Source of the DNA: Planctomycetota bacterium
Lineage (GTDB): Bacteria > Planctomycetota > SKW154
Direction of reading: 5' to 3'
NCBI GenBank assembly: GCA_026418755.1
Contig: JAOAAR010000136.1
Location: 1-5,829 of the forward strand
Length of the DNA stretch: 5,829 bases
The notes beneath the pieces are model-generated. The model was not told the DNA's origin and did not search any database. It saw only the letters and a program-made list of their open reading frames with translations. A program made the translations under genes and the position numbers. This document shows positions 5,788-5,829 of the stretch, piece after piece (position 1 is the stretch's first letter; each line of letters opens with the position of its first letter).

Positions 5788-5829
5788 AGAAGAAAAAGCG
5801 GATTTTGATGGAGATGGTCGGAACGAGTG
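5784..5829 (+). CDS. Start of a downstream gene, possibly a glycosyltransferase (3'-truncated)
   Basis: An ATG at 5784 overlaps the asnB TGA in an ATGA junction, a common arrangement for translationally coupled genes. The frame stays open to the window end and encodes MKKKKRILMEMVGTS: a lysine-rich start, then a hydrophobic beta-strand-like stretch. This resembles the beginning of GT-B glycosyltransferases (MKKIKILxxxxxxxxGG), and such a neighbour would fit the polysaccharide-type AsnB, but fifteen residues cannot settle the family. The gene itself is likely; the product is a guess. Confidence 0.55.
   Translation, partial: MKKKKRILMEMVGTS

Overview
The window reads as the edge of a contig from a draft or metagenomic assembly of an anaerobic, hydrogen-metabolising bacterium. 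The first 19 bases are the synthetic Tn5/Nextera mosaic-end adapter, so the left end is a library artefact and genomic sequence starts at base 20. The sequence does not fix a phylum. The anaerobic inference rests on a complete set of oxygen-sensitive [FeFe]-hydrogenase maturation genes.

Bases 20-3196 carry a tight plus-strand operon in the order hydG (5'-truncated), hydE, hydF. Both junctions overlap by exactly 26 nt. In the known pathway HydG cleaves tyrosine to build an Fe(CO)2(CN)(Cys) synthon, HydE (radical SAM) processes it further, and the GTPase/[4Fe-4S] scaffold HydF assembles the diiron subcluster and delivers it to the hydrogenase HydA. No hydA is present in the window. HydF looks canonical. 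HydG has a Cys-to-Gly change in its C-terminal cluster motif. HydE carries an unidentified N-terminal extension of about 95 residues and unusual residues in a conserved active-site segment.

Bases 3197-3553 contain a minus-strand relic of the C-terminal end of a sigma-54-dependent (NtrC/DctD-like) activator, ending in a clear Fis-type helix-turn-helix. It is spread over three reading frames. Next to it, also on the minus strand, is an intact tRNA-Pro(UGG) gene with a good sigma-70-type promoter.

From about 3876 rightwards the plus strand carries a different functional unit: a candidate promoter, then an asnB-type glutamine amidotransferase/asparagine synthetase with a GTG start chosen by its catalytic Cys2. 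Its stop codon overlaps (ATGA) the start of a further gene cut by the window edge. The AsnB subtype and this arrangement suggest an exopolysaccharide or lipopolysaccharide cluster. Strand composition also changes in sampled stretches, from C-rich in the hyd genes to G-rich in early asnB.

No CRISPR array, insertion sequence or clearly new multi-gene system was found. The most unusual material is the divergent HydG/HydE pair and the decayed regulator beside it.
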